Assembly: GCA_000711775.1 (NCBI GenBank)
Contig: ARYC01001303.1
Coordinates: 1 to 64,000, forward strand
Source: Oxytricha trifallax
Taxonomy: Eukaryota; Ciliophora; Spirotrichea; Sporadotrichida; Oxytrichidae
Direction: 5' to 3'
DNA: 64,000 bases
The notes beneath the pieces were generated by a model that saw only the letters and a list, made by a program, of their open reading frames with translations, was not told where the DNA came from and did no database searches. Positions 49,341 through 61,200 of the stretch are shown here, piece by piece. Numbering within the stretch: the stretch's first letter is position 1; every line of letters begins with the position of its first letter. A program made the translations under genes and the position numbers.

Positions 49341-49481
49341 ATTTTTTATTTACTAAAAAGATAGATAATTTATCATTATAAAATTACTAATTAAAAATTA
49401 TACTATATTAAAGTCTTAATTTATAAATTTATGAAAAAACAATTAAATATTTTCATATTCTGTTAAAATTTGATTATTTAT

Positions 49482-51690
49482 TCATAATGCTTCTTGTGCA
49501 ACTGCTGTTTAATTCGTTGTTTGCAACAAGCGTTATTATTTATTTTTTACTGATATATCTCGCTTATTTTCACTGTTAATATTTATTATTAAATTATCGC
49601 TGTCTATTGTATCTATATATTTATCGTTAAATGTAGAGCTTATGAGTGCTGTATTTTTATATGCATTATCATTCATTGTCTAGCTTTTTAAAAATAATTA
49701 TTTTAATTAAAATAAGTATTATCACTAAAACATGTCAATTTTATTATAAAATAAAATAGTTCTTCATTAGAATTGGTCTTAAAAATTCCATAAAAGCTAG
49801 TGAGATCAATATAAACAGATATTTTGATGTTTAACTCTTCTTCATTTTATATTATTTTAATTAGATTATAATATATTTTCATAAAAGTTTATATAAAACG
49901 AATCACTAATCAGTATGAATTAATTATAATAGCATTGATATTATAAATTATAATGTAGATTTAAATATAATTATGTGTTCTGTTTTTCAATATGTAATGA
50001 GTAAATATATTGATTGAGGTGTTTTGAAAATTTTACAAATGTGATAAATAAAAATGGAATTTTTTCTATTTTTTGAATCAAATACAAGAATTTGTAGAAT
50101 CACTCTATCTAGTATTTAGGTGTAGGATTTTCCCAATTATCAGAGTTGCCAGTATGCAAATGCTTCAAAGAAGAATAGTCTTTGTTATTGCTGTTGTGAG
50201 TAACCCCTCCATCAAAGTTATTGTTTGAAAATGTCATCATGCTCACACTATTATTAGAATTAATCATAGTGTTTTATGTCTCATTTCACTAAAACTCTTC
50301 TAATTTATTTCTCTAAAATCTTAAATTAATTAAATTTGGCAATAAAATCTTAAGGACCTTAGAAAGTACAATCAATTTGAGTACTTTGAATAACTGGCTA
50401 GGCATTTAAATATATGGCAGTTTGAGAAGTGTTACTATAACTTTTATTATGCCTACCAATTTTCTTGTTTAGCTCTCTACTAGTTCTTGTAACATCTAGA
50501 GCTGGATCAGCTTCAGGGGGTTAAATTTTTATTGAATTTTGGTTCTTTTTAAACCTTAAGCATTTAAAAGGATCAGATCTGCAACTGTACCTCTTGTTTC
50601 TCCTATCTTAAATATATAATAAGCAGAGTTTTAGAATTTTATTATTTTTAAAAATACTATGAATTTATACATATCTTTCTTTAGTAGTACTTTACACACA
50701 AAAACTAAAAGAGCTATAACTACAAATATCACGAATTTATAAAAAAGAATTAGAATAAAACCATGTTGTATAATTAATATTTATTGTGAATGAGGGAATT
50801 CCATAATAAAAAAAGGCATCTAAACCACTTTATTTTTTGTAACTGGAAGTTGAATTAGTTACCATGGCTGAAGTATTATCGCTGCTTGCATTATCATTAC
50901 ATTAATATATAAATTAAAACTTTAATAATAAAAGTCTCATTTGATGAAGTTATTAAATTTGTAATGTTAATCGTTGAAACTCTTGTATTATAAGCGGCAG
51001 TTATTTCTCCTGTTCCATCAACAACAACAAAAATTTATATATTAATTTTTAATATGCATCATTAATGGACGTTGTTATGTTTGCTTGAAGCTATCTTTTA
51101 ATTAAATTCACTTTTAAATATGTTTTTATGTATTCAGAGTTTTAAAGGGAAGAGTTTCCTATTAAAATCAGTTGTTCAGATTGTTTTTGACTTATCATCA
51201 TTGAATAATATTAAGTAAATTATTATTAAAAATAATTGCTACTTAACTATATATGATATTACATTTCAGAGAGGGGAAATTTATATTACTTCATAGATAA
51301 GAGGATTCATTAAATTTTAAGTTCAGGTATAAATAAATAAATATGCAATAATACTTCAAGATTTCTAACTTACTTCTCTAATTCAAAAGTTTGCATTTTC
51401 TATGATTTTAAACTCAATTTATGCGAATTTTTTAAATATCTCGATAAATTCTTTCCATTCGACAAACTTAATTAAATTATAAACCGATATTTGCTTATAT
51501 GTATTAAAGGGAAAAGCAATATATTGAAAGATTTATATTGAATAGTTATAGAGAAAAATTGCTATTTATAGATTTATTTCTTTATATAGTTATTAGCATT
51601 TATCATTATTTCCCATCAACAAGGAATTCTTTATTAAAATGACAATTAGCTTTACTTGTTTTGCAATAATTACAGGTTTATGATTAAATT
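49482..51690 (-). CDS. g20: N/S/T-family membrane protein
   Basis: A possible signal-peptide-like start lies near 51600-51690 (KLIVILIKNSLLMG). Ectodomain pieces: 51400-51460 (KFVEWKEFIEIFKKFAQIEF), 51140-51200 (ISQKQSEQLILIGNSS), 50945-51020 (AYNTRVSTINITNLITSS) and 50830-50890. The helix (KFVIFVVIALLVFVCKVLL) lacks the G-L-P start of its relatives. A 68-bp IES separates it from RRNKRYSCRSDPFKCLRFKK. The tail covers 50360-50600, 50100-50290 and 49482-49690, ending VAQEAL before TGA. Confidence 0.6.
50604..50677. other. IES in g20 (68 bp, pointer TATCTT) between helix and juxtamembrane motif
   Basis: Removal joins VCKVLLKKD to RRNKRYSCRSD. Confidence 0.86.
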
Positions 51691-52206
51691 AAAAATAAAA
51701 TCCGTCAAAATCATATATATTTATTTAATAACTTAGAGATAAAAGTACCAATTTGATATAGCAATAATATATTTATTTACAAATTTATAAAAAATAAATA
51801 TAAAATTGCTTAATACTTAATAAAAAATTAATTTTAAAGAATAAATGCCTTATTATTGTATAATTTTATTATAATAATTACTTTTACATATTTATTTTAT
51901 TTAATGAATAATTGTAATGAAATAAAGATATTTGTAACTTCTAGTTTATATCTTATCAGTATACTTCATATTTATAATTTACTACTTTTTTATTTAATTA
52001 TTTTGAAATAGAGAATCTTCAAATTTATTTTACAATTTAATGATTTTTTAGTTTTTATAATATATTTATTTATATTATAGTATTGATTTATTTTCTATCA
52101 TTAATTTATGTTTATTAAATGAGGAACTAATGTATATTTTTAAAATTTAATTTGTTTTTTTTTAATTTAGGAGTTACAGAAAAATAAAATAAATAGATAT
52201 TATTCA
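51691..52206. other. AT-rich spacer between g20 and g21
   Basis: About 515 bp of AT-rich sequence; nothing supported. Confidence 0.4.
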
Positions 52207-54913
52207 TCATTACTGAATAATAATGGTTTGGGGTTGAGGTTGAGGGGGTTGAATGGGTAATTGTTGTTGAGGAGGGTACATAACTTACTGCTATTAGTAA
52301 GCTACTGGTTGCTGCATCATCATGGGTTATTGGTTCATATACTATTAGTTTTAGGGTTGCATCATTTATTGGGGCTGCATCATTTGCTGAGGTTACATCA
52401 TGTTTTGACCATATTAAAAAATAAACATAAGATTAACTCTTAAGATATTGATCTGGTCCAGTCATACCAGTTTAATATTAAGGATAAGCTGACATATTAG
52501 CAACTGAATAATCTAATACAATTTATACTTAAAAAAACACTAATCTGTAACGTTTAATTGCTGATGTTTGAAGCCTGGATCGGTTTGTCCATTGTACATT
52601 GGTTAAACACTCATAGTTCCATTATAAATAATAAATCCATTATGTGGGTGTGTTTAGTGATGATGCTTGTTATGTTTATGGTGTCTCTTCTTCAGGCATT
52701 TGCATTTCTTCACACTCTTTCTGCAAACCCATCTTAATCTGCCGTCTTTAACCTTAACACAAATAAATAGTTCTAAATGAATTAAATAATATTATATAAT
52801 CCATATTTAAATTCCTTCTATTTCATGCAAAATTTTCTCATGATGATTAGAGTGACAATTGAAGCAACTGCTAGAATAATTGGGAGGCCTATATCCAAGA
52901 ACATCTCTATAAATAATATAATTCTAGTTTATTTATGTGGAATACATATCATCTCTGCTGACTCACTAGTAAAAATAAAATGAAATTAATATAAATTTGG
53001 GCGGGGATTCCTGACTTATAAATTTTTATATTTTTGATTTCTAACTTCTCTAATAACGTTTGGGATAAAAACTTAAAATTTTTTAATGTAAAAAATGACT
53101 ATTTAATATTATTCATTATTTTTTTCTTAAACTATTCTGTTTAAATTTAATATAATTTTGTTTAAATTATCATAATTCATTAATACTTATAATCTTAAAC
53201 AATAATGAACACTGAAATTATTTTTTGCTCGCTACATTTATGATTCTTATAAAATTATTAGTTTTTAATATATTTTATTGATAATTTTTTGTTAATTATT
53301 TAAAACTACATAAAAAACTTTTTATAGGTCTGGAAACTCCCCCCCCCTTATAAAAATTAACTCCTATTAATAAGTTATTAATGAGTGCTACTTGAGCTAC
53401 TACTGCCACTGCTACTATACTTCTCTTCTTCCAGATTCTTAGCAGCGAGTTATAGTGATGAGAATGATGTGAAATCTCCATTTAAGTAAATATCGTGTAT
53501 AACTTCGGTATTAACCACATAAATAAAAAAAATAATTATAAATTAAAGTTTATTTCATAATTATTAGTGATTGTAGAGATCAAGATTTCCAAACAAGTTG
53601 ACTTTACAATTAAATATCAATAATTAATTGAAATGACAATTTATAAAGTTTGTGTTAAACATTGACTGGAACACATTGTTTAATTCCAAAAGTACATCTC
53701 TGTACTAGCTAAGAACATCACTGTTTTATTTATATAGTGAGATAAAATATAAAACTTTTATTAAAAAAGTTATATACTGGGTACAAGTTTGAAAGCTTCT
53801 GGATATTATTATAACAACTCTTTTAAACCTTCTACTAGATATCGTGTCTACTGTATGTTCATAGCCTCTTTGTATACATTTAAACGACATATACAATTTC
53901 TGAGAAAAAAGGATTTTATATTTTTATAAGTTTTATATTTTTAAAACGACTTCAAGTAAATAATGTTATAAATATAAAAGCAAATTCAAATGAATGAAGT
54001 TTAATTTTCTGATTTTTTACAATTATAAAACTTAATTTTACATTTATTATAATTTATAGCATAAATATAACGAAAATTGCATATTTAGCTAATTTTTGGT
54101 TTTTATTTTCTTTATTTTGAAGATATGTCGAAGTATTCTTTGATCTCATTACCCAAACTAGATTTTTATAATAAAATATGACTAAATTTTCACAATATTA
54201 TTGTAAAATAGAAAGTCAGAAGTGTAAATCCCACTATCAGTAAAATTCTTCTTTGGTGGAGTATTTGGGGTTGAAGTGTTAATAGTGGTGTTGGTCTTAG
54301 TTGTATTTGTAGTATTGGTTGTTGTGTTGGTTTTGGTTGTGGAGTTAGTTGTATTAGTTTTAGTTGTATTGCCTTAGTTTAATTGTTTCTGAAGAAATTT
54401 TATAAAAATAATTAATATCGGAAGGATTTTATTTAATATAACATCAGCATATTAAAGAGAATTCTTTTATATATATATATATTGAATTAAAGTATGGGGA
54501 TTAATTTGACTTCTGTAAAATTATATAATGATTTCGTTTGTTAGGGAATATAAAATAATTATAATTAATCATTTTATGCGCAATAGTAATTTTATTTCTA
54601 ATATACTTCTTTAAAATATTTTTCATAAAATTTAAAAGTATATCAAAATTTGAACTCTCAATTTTTAGATAAAGAGATGATATAATTAAATTAAATTAAA
54701 TTATATATCAATAATATTGGTTGTAGATGTCTGCAAAAATCTTTTATCATCTTTTGCCTTTTTTATCAAAGTGATCGTCTCATTGATTGACTTCATAAAG
54801 AAAGACTCAAAATCCACTTATTATATCTCAGATTAGGCTTGGACCTAATTAGAAAGGGAACTCAGAAGTAGCAAGGGTGCTAATATGGAGAGAATTGCAA
54901 TGTACTTTTTCAT
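52207..54913 (-). CDS. g21: N/S/T-family membrane protein with Met/Gln/Pro-rich tail
   Basis: ATG 54913 begins a clear signal peptide (MKKYIAILSILAPLLLLSS). Next come SFFMKSINETITLIKKAKDD and RFLQTSTTN, a TNTTK repeat block (54225-54380), and ectodomain pieces at 53790-53880 and 53640-53720. The pre-membrane MDS (53386-53480) reads GDFTSFSSLQLAAKNLEEEK plus poly-Ser. The helix FLDIGLPIILAVASIVTLII follows after two IESs, and a 62-bp IES precedes KVKDGRLRWVCRKSVKKC. The tail has a His-rich patch, a Tyr/Pro part and finally QQMMQPQQMMQPQ-type repeats, ending at TGA 52207. One of the best-resolved members. Confidence 0.76.
52216..52400 (-). repeat. Met/Gln/Pro repeat coding sequence in the g21 tail
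   Basis: Several QQMMQP-type units followed by Gln- and Pro-rich sequence, using TAA/TAG as well as CAA/CAG for Gln. Confidence 0.85.
52752..52817. other. IES in g21 (62 bp, pointer CCTT) between helix and juxtamembrane motif
   Basis: Removal joins RKFCMKQK to VKDGRLRWVCRK. Confidence 0.85.
52902..52956. other. IES in g21 (48 bp, pointer CATCTCT)
   Basis: Removal joins STSESAEM to FLDIGLPIIL at the start of the helix. Confidence 0.88.
52968..53386. other. IES in g21 (416 bp, pointer AGT)
   Basis: Removal joins GSSSSSST to SESAEMF. The pointer is short, so edges are less certain. Contains only AT-rich DNA and a short C run at 53339-53347. Confidence 0.7.
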
Positions 54914-55258
54914 GACAATTGTGTTTATTTATAATTTATTTTTATTTAGTATAAATCCTAATAAGTTTTATTTATAGCTTTAAAATTTGTGATCTCTAAA
55001 TTTACTTATTTGATTCGATTATTTATGTGATTTGGATGTATATAAAAAGCAATAATTTAATACTTAGTTCTTAAAATTAAATTTTGGGGAAAATTAATAT
55101 AATATTGTAAAAATATTTATTCAGAATAAGTGTATATATTAATTAAAATATGGGAATATATTTTCAAATTAGCCTTCCTTAATTTCCTTTTTTGGATTAA
55201 TTTAAACTTACTTAAATATAAAATAGGAACATTAAATATATTGTGAATTCTGCGATTT
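54914..55258. other. AT-rich spacer between g21 and g22
   Basis: About 345 bp; no feature other than presumed untranslated ends. Confidence 0.4.
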
Positions 55259-58200
55259 TCATTATCTGAGAGGTCTTTCAGTACCCATTACTCTATTACC
55301 ATAATCAATGCTTGATTATTGATGATGTCCATTTTTCATTGTCTAATCATGATAGAAGAAGGTATTGCCATCAACTTAATTCATGATTAAAGTTAAAATA
55401 AACATTTATAAAAACTAATAATAATATTAATTTGACAACTTAGATGTATTGTTACTCCACTGGATGAATCTTACCATCAACATTGACGTATTGTAGAGAA
55501 GAACTGCTTGCTAAATTGTTCGTGTATTTTCTTGTGGTTTGATTTTAAAGAAATGTGCATAAAATAAATCATGATTAGGAGAGTTATCATAGTTAGAGAG
55601 AGATGTAAAGGTGTTATTTATTTCATTAGATTATGGTTTTAAAGATGTCTTGTCATTGAGTTAGTTTTATTGAGCCTTTTGTTTATTCTATTAATACTGC
55701 TGTTATTGTAACTATTGCTATCTTTCCCTTATATTTTGTGGCATTTGAGAGAGTCTTCTAGCATCGATTGAGGTTTAGTTATTGAATTCAGCAACTATAT
55801 AAGATGGATTGATTACGTGGCTGTTGTACGTCAAAAACCTCAAACCCCTTAATTGAATGATATGGTGATTTGAATGTTAGGATATAGTAGGGATTAGTAG
55901 AGAAATTAGGCCAATTTGCAAAATAAGAAATAGAAATTAGCAAAATATAGTATTTATTTATGATGAGAAATATTAAGATTTACAGATAAATTTTATGCAT
56001 GGTACAAGTATTAATATAGAATAAGTCAAACCAGCGCTAAATTATGCAGCGATTGCAAAGCTCTTGCATAACCTTGGTAAACTGTAAAGTATCATTGCTT
56101 GCGAGCTGTTTAGCATTTAGCTCTTGAAAACATAAAGGAAGGAAATAACTTTTTTTTAAAAAAAAATACTGAGTACACTTTCAACTTAACATAAATTATT
56201 GATCCGAATATTCTCACCAAAGCAGATTTCGTGACATGCAAATTTCTTCAAAAACTATCTCAGATACTTATCTGAAAAATGGTATATTATTTTCAAGATT
56301 GTTATAAATTGAACTAAAGGAGTGATTTATTTTGAAGAATTAATTATGGTACTCAATTAAAACTAATTAAAATTCAAAATACGAATAGCTTTTGATTATA
56401 AGATCAAGTTCATACTGCCTTCAAAATTGTCTTCTACACTTTGATTTATAAGTCTTGGAATAGAATGATTTATGATAGCTCAGAAATTCCTGACAAAAAG
56501 TAAAGGTTGCCAAATATGCAATTTTATATGAAATTAATGAAGATTTAGACTAAAAAATAATCTGATTCATTCTCACACTTTACTCAAATGAATGAATAAT
56601 TTTGCATAAAAAACGAACAATAAAATAAATTCGGCCGCTCTTTCCTTTTTTTCATCTTATTTTTCATAGGGACCGTGTTTCTTCTCTCTTTGAACTAGAA
56701 CCGGAATCGATGTTCATTTCATTTAGACTTAAGACATTTTATAAGCTATCTCCCTTGCTTAATGAATAGTTAATGATTTTCTCTCAGGATTATTCACTTT
56801 TCCTTCGTATATAATTATCAGTTCCAGGCTTCTCAAAAGATTAATTATTTATAATAGCATGTTAGAATAGAACGGATACTTCTTAAGCTCAGCGAACCAG
56901 GCCTCTCATTTTAATTTGACTTTTTTTCTTTTAATCCTCATGAGAAATAAAATGTATCGATTCTTGAGAGCTTCTCTTTAAATTATAAAATAACTTTCAC
57001 TCATTTTACCAAAAATAAAAAAAATAAAGCTCATTTCTCAAAGTTTGATAGAGAATGAGTTTTGTAGGAAGGTAAATACTGAAATCCTTATCTTTATTTT
57101 TGTCCTTATAAGATTAGTGAAATGTATTTTTTGTAGATATTTCAGTAAACATAATAAATAAGACCTTAATTTAACCCTACGAATTAAATGATTCAAACAT
57201 TTGATTAAGGGGTTTTGATCGTATTATTAATCGCTTTAAGATTGCATAAATTATAAATTAAAATTAAAAATAAAATGTAACAATATTATTGCTTGGAGTA
57301 TCTGGAACACTCATAGAATGTGTGTTGTTTTGATATTAAGTATTTACTATTACTGAAAGTTAACCAACACTGTTGTAGTTTGATTCTATATCATTGATAA
57401 ACTTTATAAAATAGGAATAAGCTTTAAAGTATGATCAAAATTTTTTAGTTTCTAATACTACATAATAAAAATTTAAATTAATTGCTCTTCTTTTTGAAGC
57501 ATCTGAACTATTTACAGCTTTATTTTATTTACCATTTGGTCTTTCCATCAACAGTTTAAATAAAATAATCAATTTAATTTAGATATTATTTTATTTGATA
57601 TTAGGGATTGCTTAAAATGTTATTTTGAGTTTTCTTTTAAAGTCCATACTTGAAAAAGATAATTCCAGAGAGAACTAAAACAATCACTCCACTAGCGATT
57701 ATAGCAACATACTTAAGATCAAATATTATAAATATAATTTAATTAGATAATCAAAAGTGTAGCTAGATGACTCTAGAGCAGATTGGTTGAAGTACTTTGT
57801 GTAGTTTTAGGTAGCATTTATTTCTTGTTAATTTTGATTGATACTGGATTCTTAGACATCCAAAGTTAAGTTATTGAATGTAATGTTGCCAATTGTTAAG
57901 TTTGAATTTTCTGAGAAATTTAAATTAGAATTGTTGCCTATCAAATTTGGAGTGGAATTATTTGATTAAGTGAAATTTGTTAAGTTACCTGAATTAATAG
58001 TGTCATTAGTATTATTTGAGCTACTTGAGTTCGTAGAGAAAGTTGTATTATTTGAGCTGGCTGAATTACTAGAGTCAGTAGCATTTGTTAAGTTGGTTGA
58101 ATTATTAGAGACACTAGTATTATTTAAGCTACTTGAGTTACTAGAGTTTGTGGCATTCGTTGGTTGAGTTACTAGAGTAAGTGGCATTTGTTGAACTACT

Positions 58201-61200
58201 TGAGTTCGTAGAGTCAGTTGTGTTATTTGAGCTGCTCGAGTTACTAGAGTCAGTTGTATTATTTGAGCTGGTTGAATTATTAGAATCAGTGGCATTAGTT
58301 GAGCTGGTTGAGTTACTAGGGTAAGTGGGATTCGTTGCGCTGCTTGTGTTACTAGAGTCAGTAGCATTAGCTGAACTGCTTAAATTACTAGAATCAGTGG
58401 CATTTGTTGAACTACTTGTATTACTTGAGTCTGTAAAATTTGTTGAGCTGCTTGAATTATTTGAGTGAGTAGCATTAGCCGAGCTGCTTGAGTTACTAGG
58501 ATTAATGGCATTCAATGAACTGCTTGAGTTACTATAGTCGGTAACATTTGTTGAGCTGCTTGAGTTGCCAGAATCAGTGATATTAGTTGAGTTGCTTGAG
58601 TTAGTAACATTATTAGATAGTTCAGTGTTATTAGTTGTGTTTTAAGCATTATTTGTGGAATTAGTTGAAACTGATGTGTTTTAGGTCTAGTTAGTTTAAG
58701 TATTATCACTAGAACTATTGCTACTATTGGCCTGAATGCTAGTCTAGTTAATGCTGTTTTAAATTGTAGAAGAGTTAGTAGTGCTATTGCTAGTTTAATT
58801 AGATGATGCATCTGTTGCAGATGTATTATTTGAGCTACTACTGTTGACTCCAGCTTAGTCTGAGTTGCTAATATTGACAGTTTATGTTACATTCTGAGTT
58901 TAGTTAAGTTAGGAAGTATTACTAATGGTCTAGTTTTAATCAGAAGGAAGAACAGTTACATTATTTTATTACTAGGTATCATTTTGTTGAACATTTGTTT
59001 AATTTTGAGTGCTATTTGTCGTATTTGTGCTGTTTGTAGCTTATGAATCATTGGCTGAGTTATTCGTGAAGTTTGATTGAGATGAAGAGTTAACAGATGT
59101 AGTTATATTGGTGCTATTTGAGATATTAGTGTCATTAGATTATGTTGAAGTGTTGTCGCTTATACTTGTATTGGTGCTATTTAGATTTCCATCAGTTGAG
59201 ATATTTTAGTAACTGTCAGTATTGTTCGTTGTGTTAGTTTATTAATCATGAGGACTGTTGGTATTGTTAGTTACATTTGAATTTATAGTATTGAAAACTC
59301 TTTAATTAATTTGATTGAGTTTTGATTGATTAAAAGGACACTTTTAATGCATATTAAATATAGTTTTTTAGGGTTTATGTAAGGGTTTATTGTTCAAATA
59401 TTAGTGTGTAAATGCGAGGTTTGGAGTCAATTTTTATAGTGAGAGTATAGATTTACTAGGTTGCTTTTGGATGCGATGATTATAGTGATCTACTCAAGTC
59501 TATTCTATATAACAGGTTAATAGCAATGCTGCTTCAAAATAATATTTTGCTACTATTAGGTTTCACTGATTATTAGCATTAAATTTAAAGAGATAGCATC
59601 TTAATTCTAAGCTTAAAAGACCCTTAAAAATTTAGCATCATCATATAGACTATCTTATTAATGATAAGACTCTTAAATATTGAACTCATTTCTCTCTCAC
59701 ATAGAGAATCTGTTGGCCAATTTCCAGAAATTTACATCCCAACTTAATCCTTAGTTAACATATATAAAAATAATGGAATATCTTACAAGACAGTCAATTG
59801 CATTAAGAGAATGATTGACTTTACTGCTCCTTTTAATAAGATTAATTAAAATTATATATTCAATTAAATGCAGAAGGCTTAAGAACAGAATATTAAGTTC
59901 ATACATGCTGAAGAGGCAGTATTCACGTTTAATACATTTATATCAATATTTTGATACAAAGGGTATAGTGACATATCAGTTCAATAAAGTAAGATTGATG
60001 TTTATTAAAATCCCAACAAGTTATTTTTACTATATCACATGAAAATATTAAGCTATGATGGACCAAAAGTTTGTTGTAGAGAAGGGATGTTTTTTGTATA
60101 AATAAGTTTTAGCTAAATAAGTATGAGATTTAAACAAATTAAGAAGTTCATATATTAAATGAACTCATAAAAGAATAATGACTCTCTTTCATTTCTTCCT
60201 CTTATGAGTTGATAGGTTCTATTTATTTCCTCTTAGAGGCGACTCCTGCACCTATATTTGACATCTGGTTTTTATATATCTCTGAAGAGTCTTTTTCTTA
60301 ATTTATTTATATTTAAGACTTTCTCTCTTTATTAAACTTGGTGCTCACTATTGTAAAGTTTATAGTAGCACCAGGTTATTCTATAAAATTAGAAGTCTAA
60401 GCTTATTTGAGATAAATACAACTTCTGTGATTCCTTCAGCTCATTTTTAATAATTTTAATCTTCCTTCTCTTTTTCTATTGGAGAGATGCTGTAATATTT
60501 TTTGTGCTAACACAAAAGAATAAATTTCTCTCTGGCTACTGATTTTAGAGAGGAGTAAATTAGAAAGGAGATAAATTTCAACATATTGATCACTCATTGC
60601 ACCATCATAGAGGTTTGTTACTGAGATATTTTTAGGTAGTTAGGAATCCCAATCATAATTGATTTAATTGGTCTTAAAGCTTTTTTCCCTTCACTTAGTA
60701 AGGCTTTAAGAATGAAATTTAGTTCCCTTCTATTAGGCAAGAGAAACCCAACTATAGCAATAAAGTCCTTTATATAGATTCATGAACTGCCACATGGCTA
60801 TAAGCTTATGTTTATGTGAGATATTTTAAAAATTATTTTCTTACGCACACTTAAATTTTTAATATTTAAAACATAATTTCCTTATAAAGCCTATTAAAAT
60901 ATATCTTTAACTGTGTGCTTTTATAAAAAAAAATCCAATGAAATTACTGAAGGGTTTTGGTGTTTTCATTGTTTTCAATATAAGATGTGTTTGTTGTATT
61001 TGTTAATGTTTGATTAGCATATTCATTTGTTTAATTTGTGCCATTTTATGAATTGCTTGAATTTGTTTCTTATGTTTAATTTGAGGAATTATTGAGGCCA
61101 TCTAAAGGATTAGAAGTATTTGAAGTATTGTTATCATTTGTTGTGTTTGATGATGGAGAGATAGATGTTTCATTTAAGTTTGAGGATTAATTTGAGGTTG

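Larger units (their letters stand above)
55808..57291. other. IES in g22 (1480 bp, pointer ATTG) holding a transposon-like element
   Basis: Removal joins SVPDTPSN to PSYIVAEFNNQ in the tail. Most of the IES is the element at 55841-57218. Confidence 0.78.
59300..60960. mobile_element. Relic of a Tc1/mariner (TBE-like) transposon inside g22
   Basis: The interval separates two NST-repeat MDSs of g22 and carries a plus-strand transposase-like frame (59640-59954) and a minus-strand basic frame (60035-60577) of about 180 codons. TBE elements of hypotrichs carry a Tc1/mariner-type transposase plus accessory ORFs, one encoding a basic 22-kDa protein (established), which fits the arrangement. Terminal C4A4 repeats are not clear, so boundaries are approximate and the copy is probably degraded. 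Confidence 0.5.

Noticed and set aside
56400-56760. A 120-codon plus-strand frame (VHTAFKIVFYTLIYKSWNRM)
   Set aside because: With TGA as the only stop, frames of this length are common by chance in AT-rich DNA, and part of it is antisense to the better minus-strand frame at 56714-56932.
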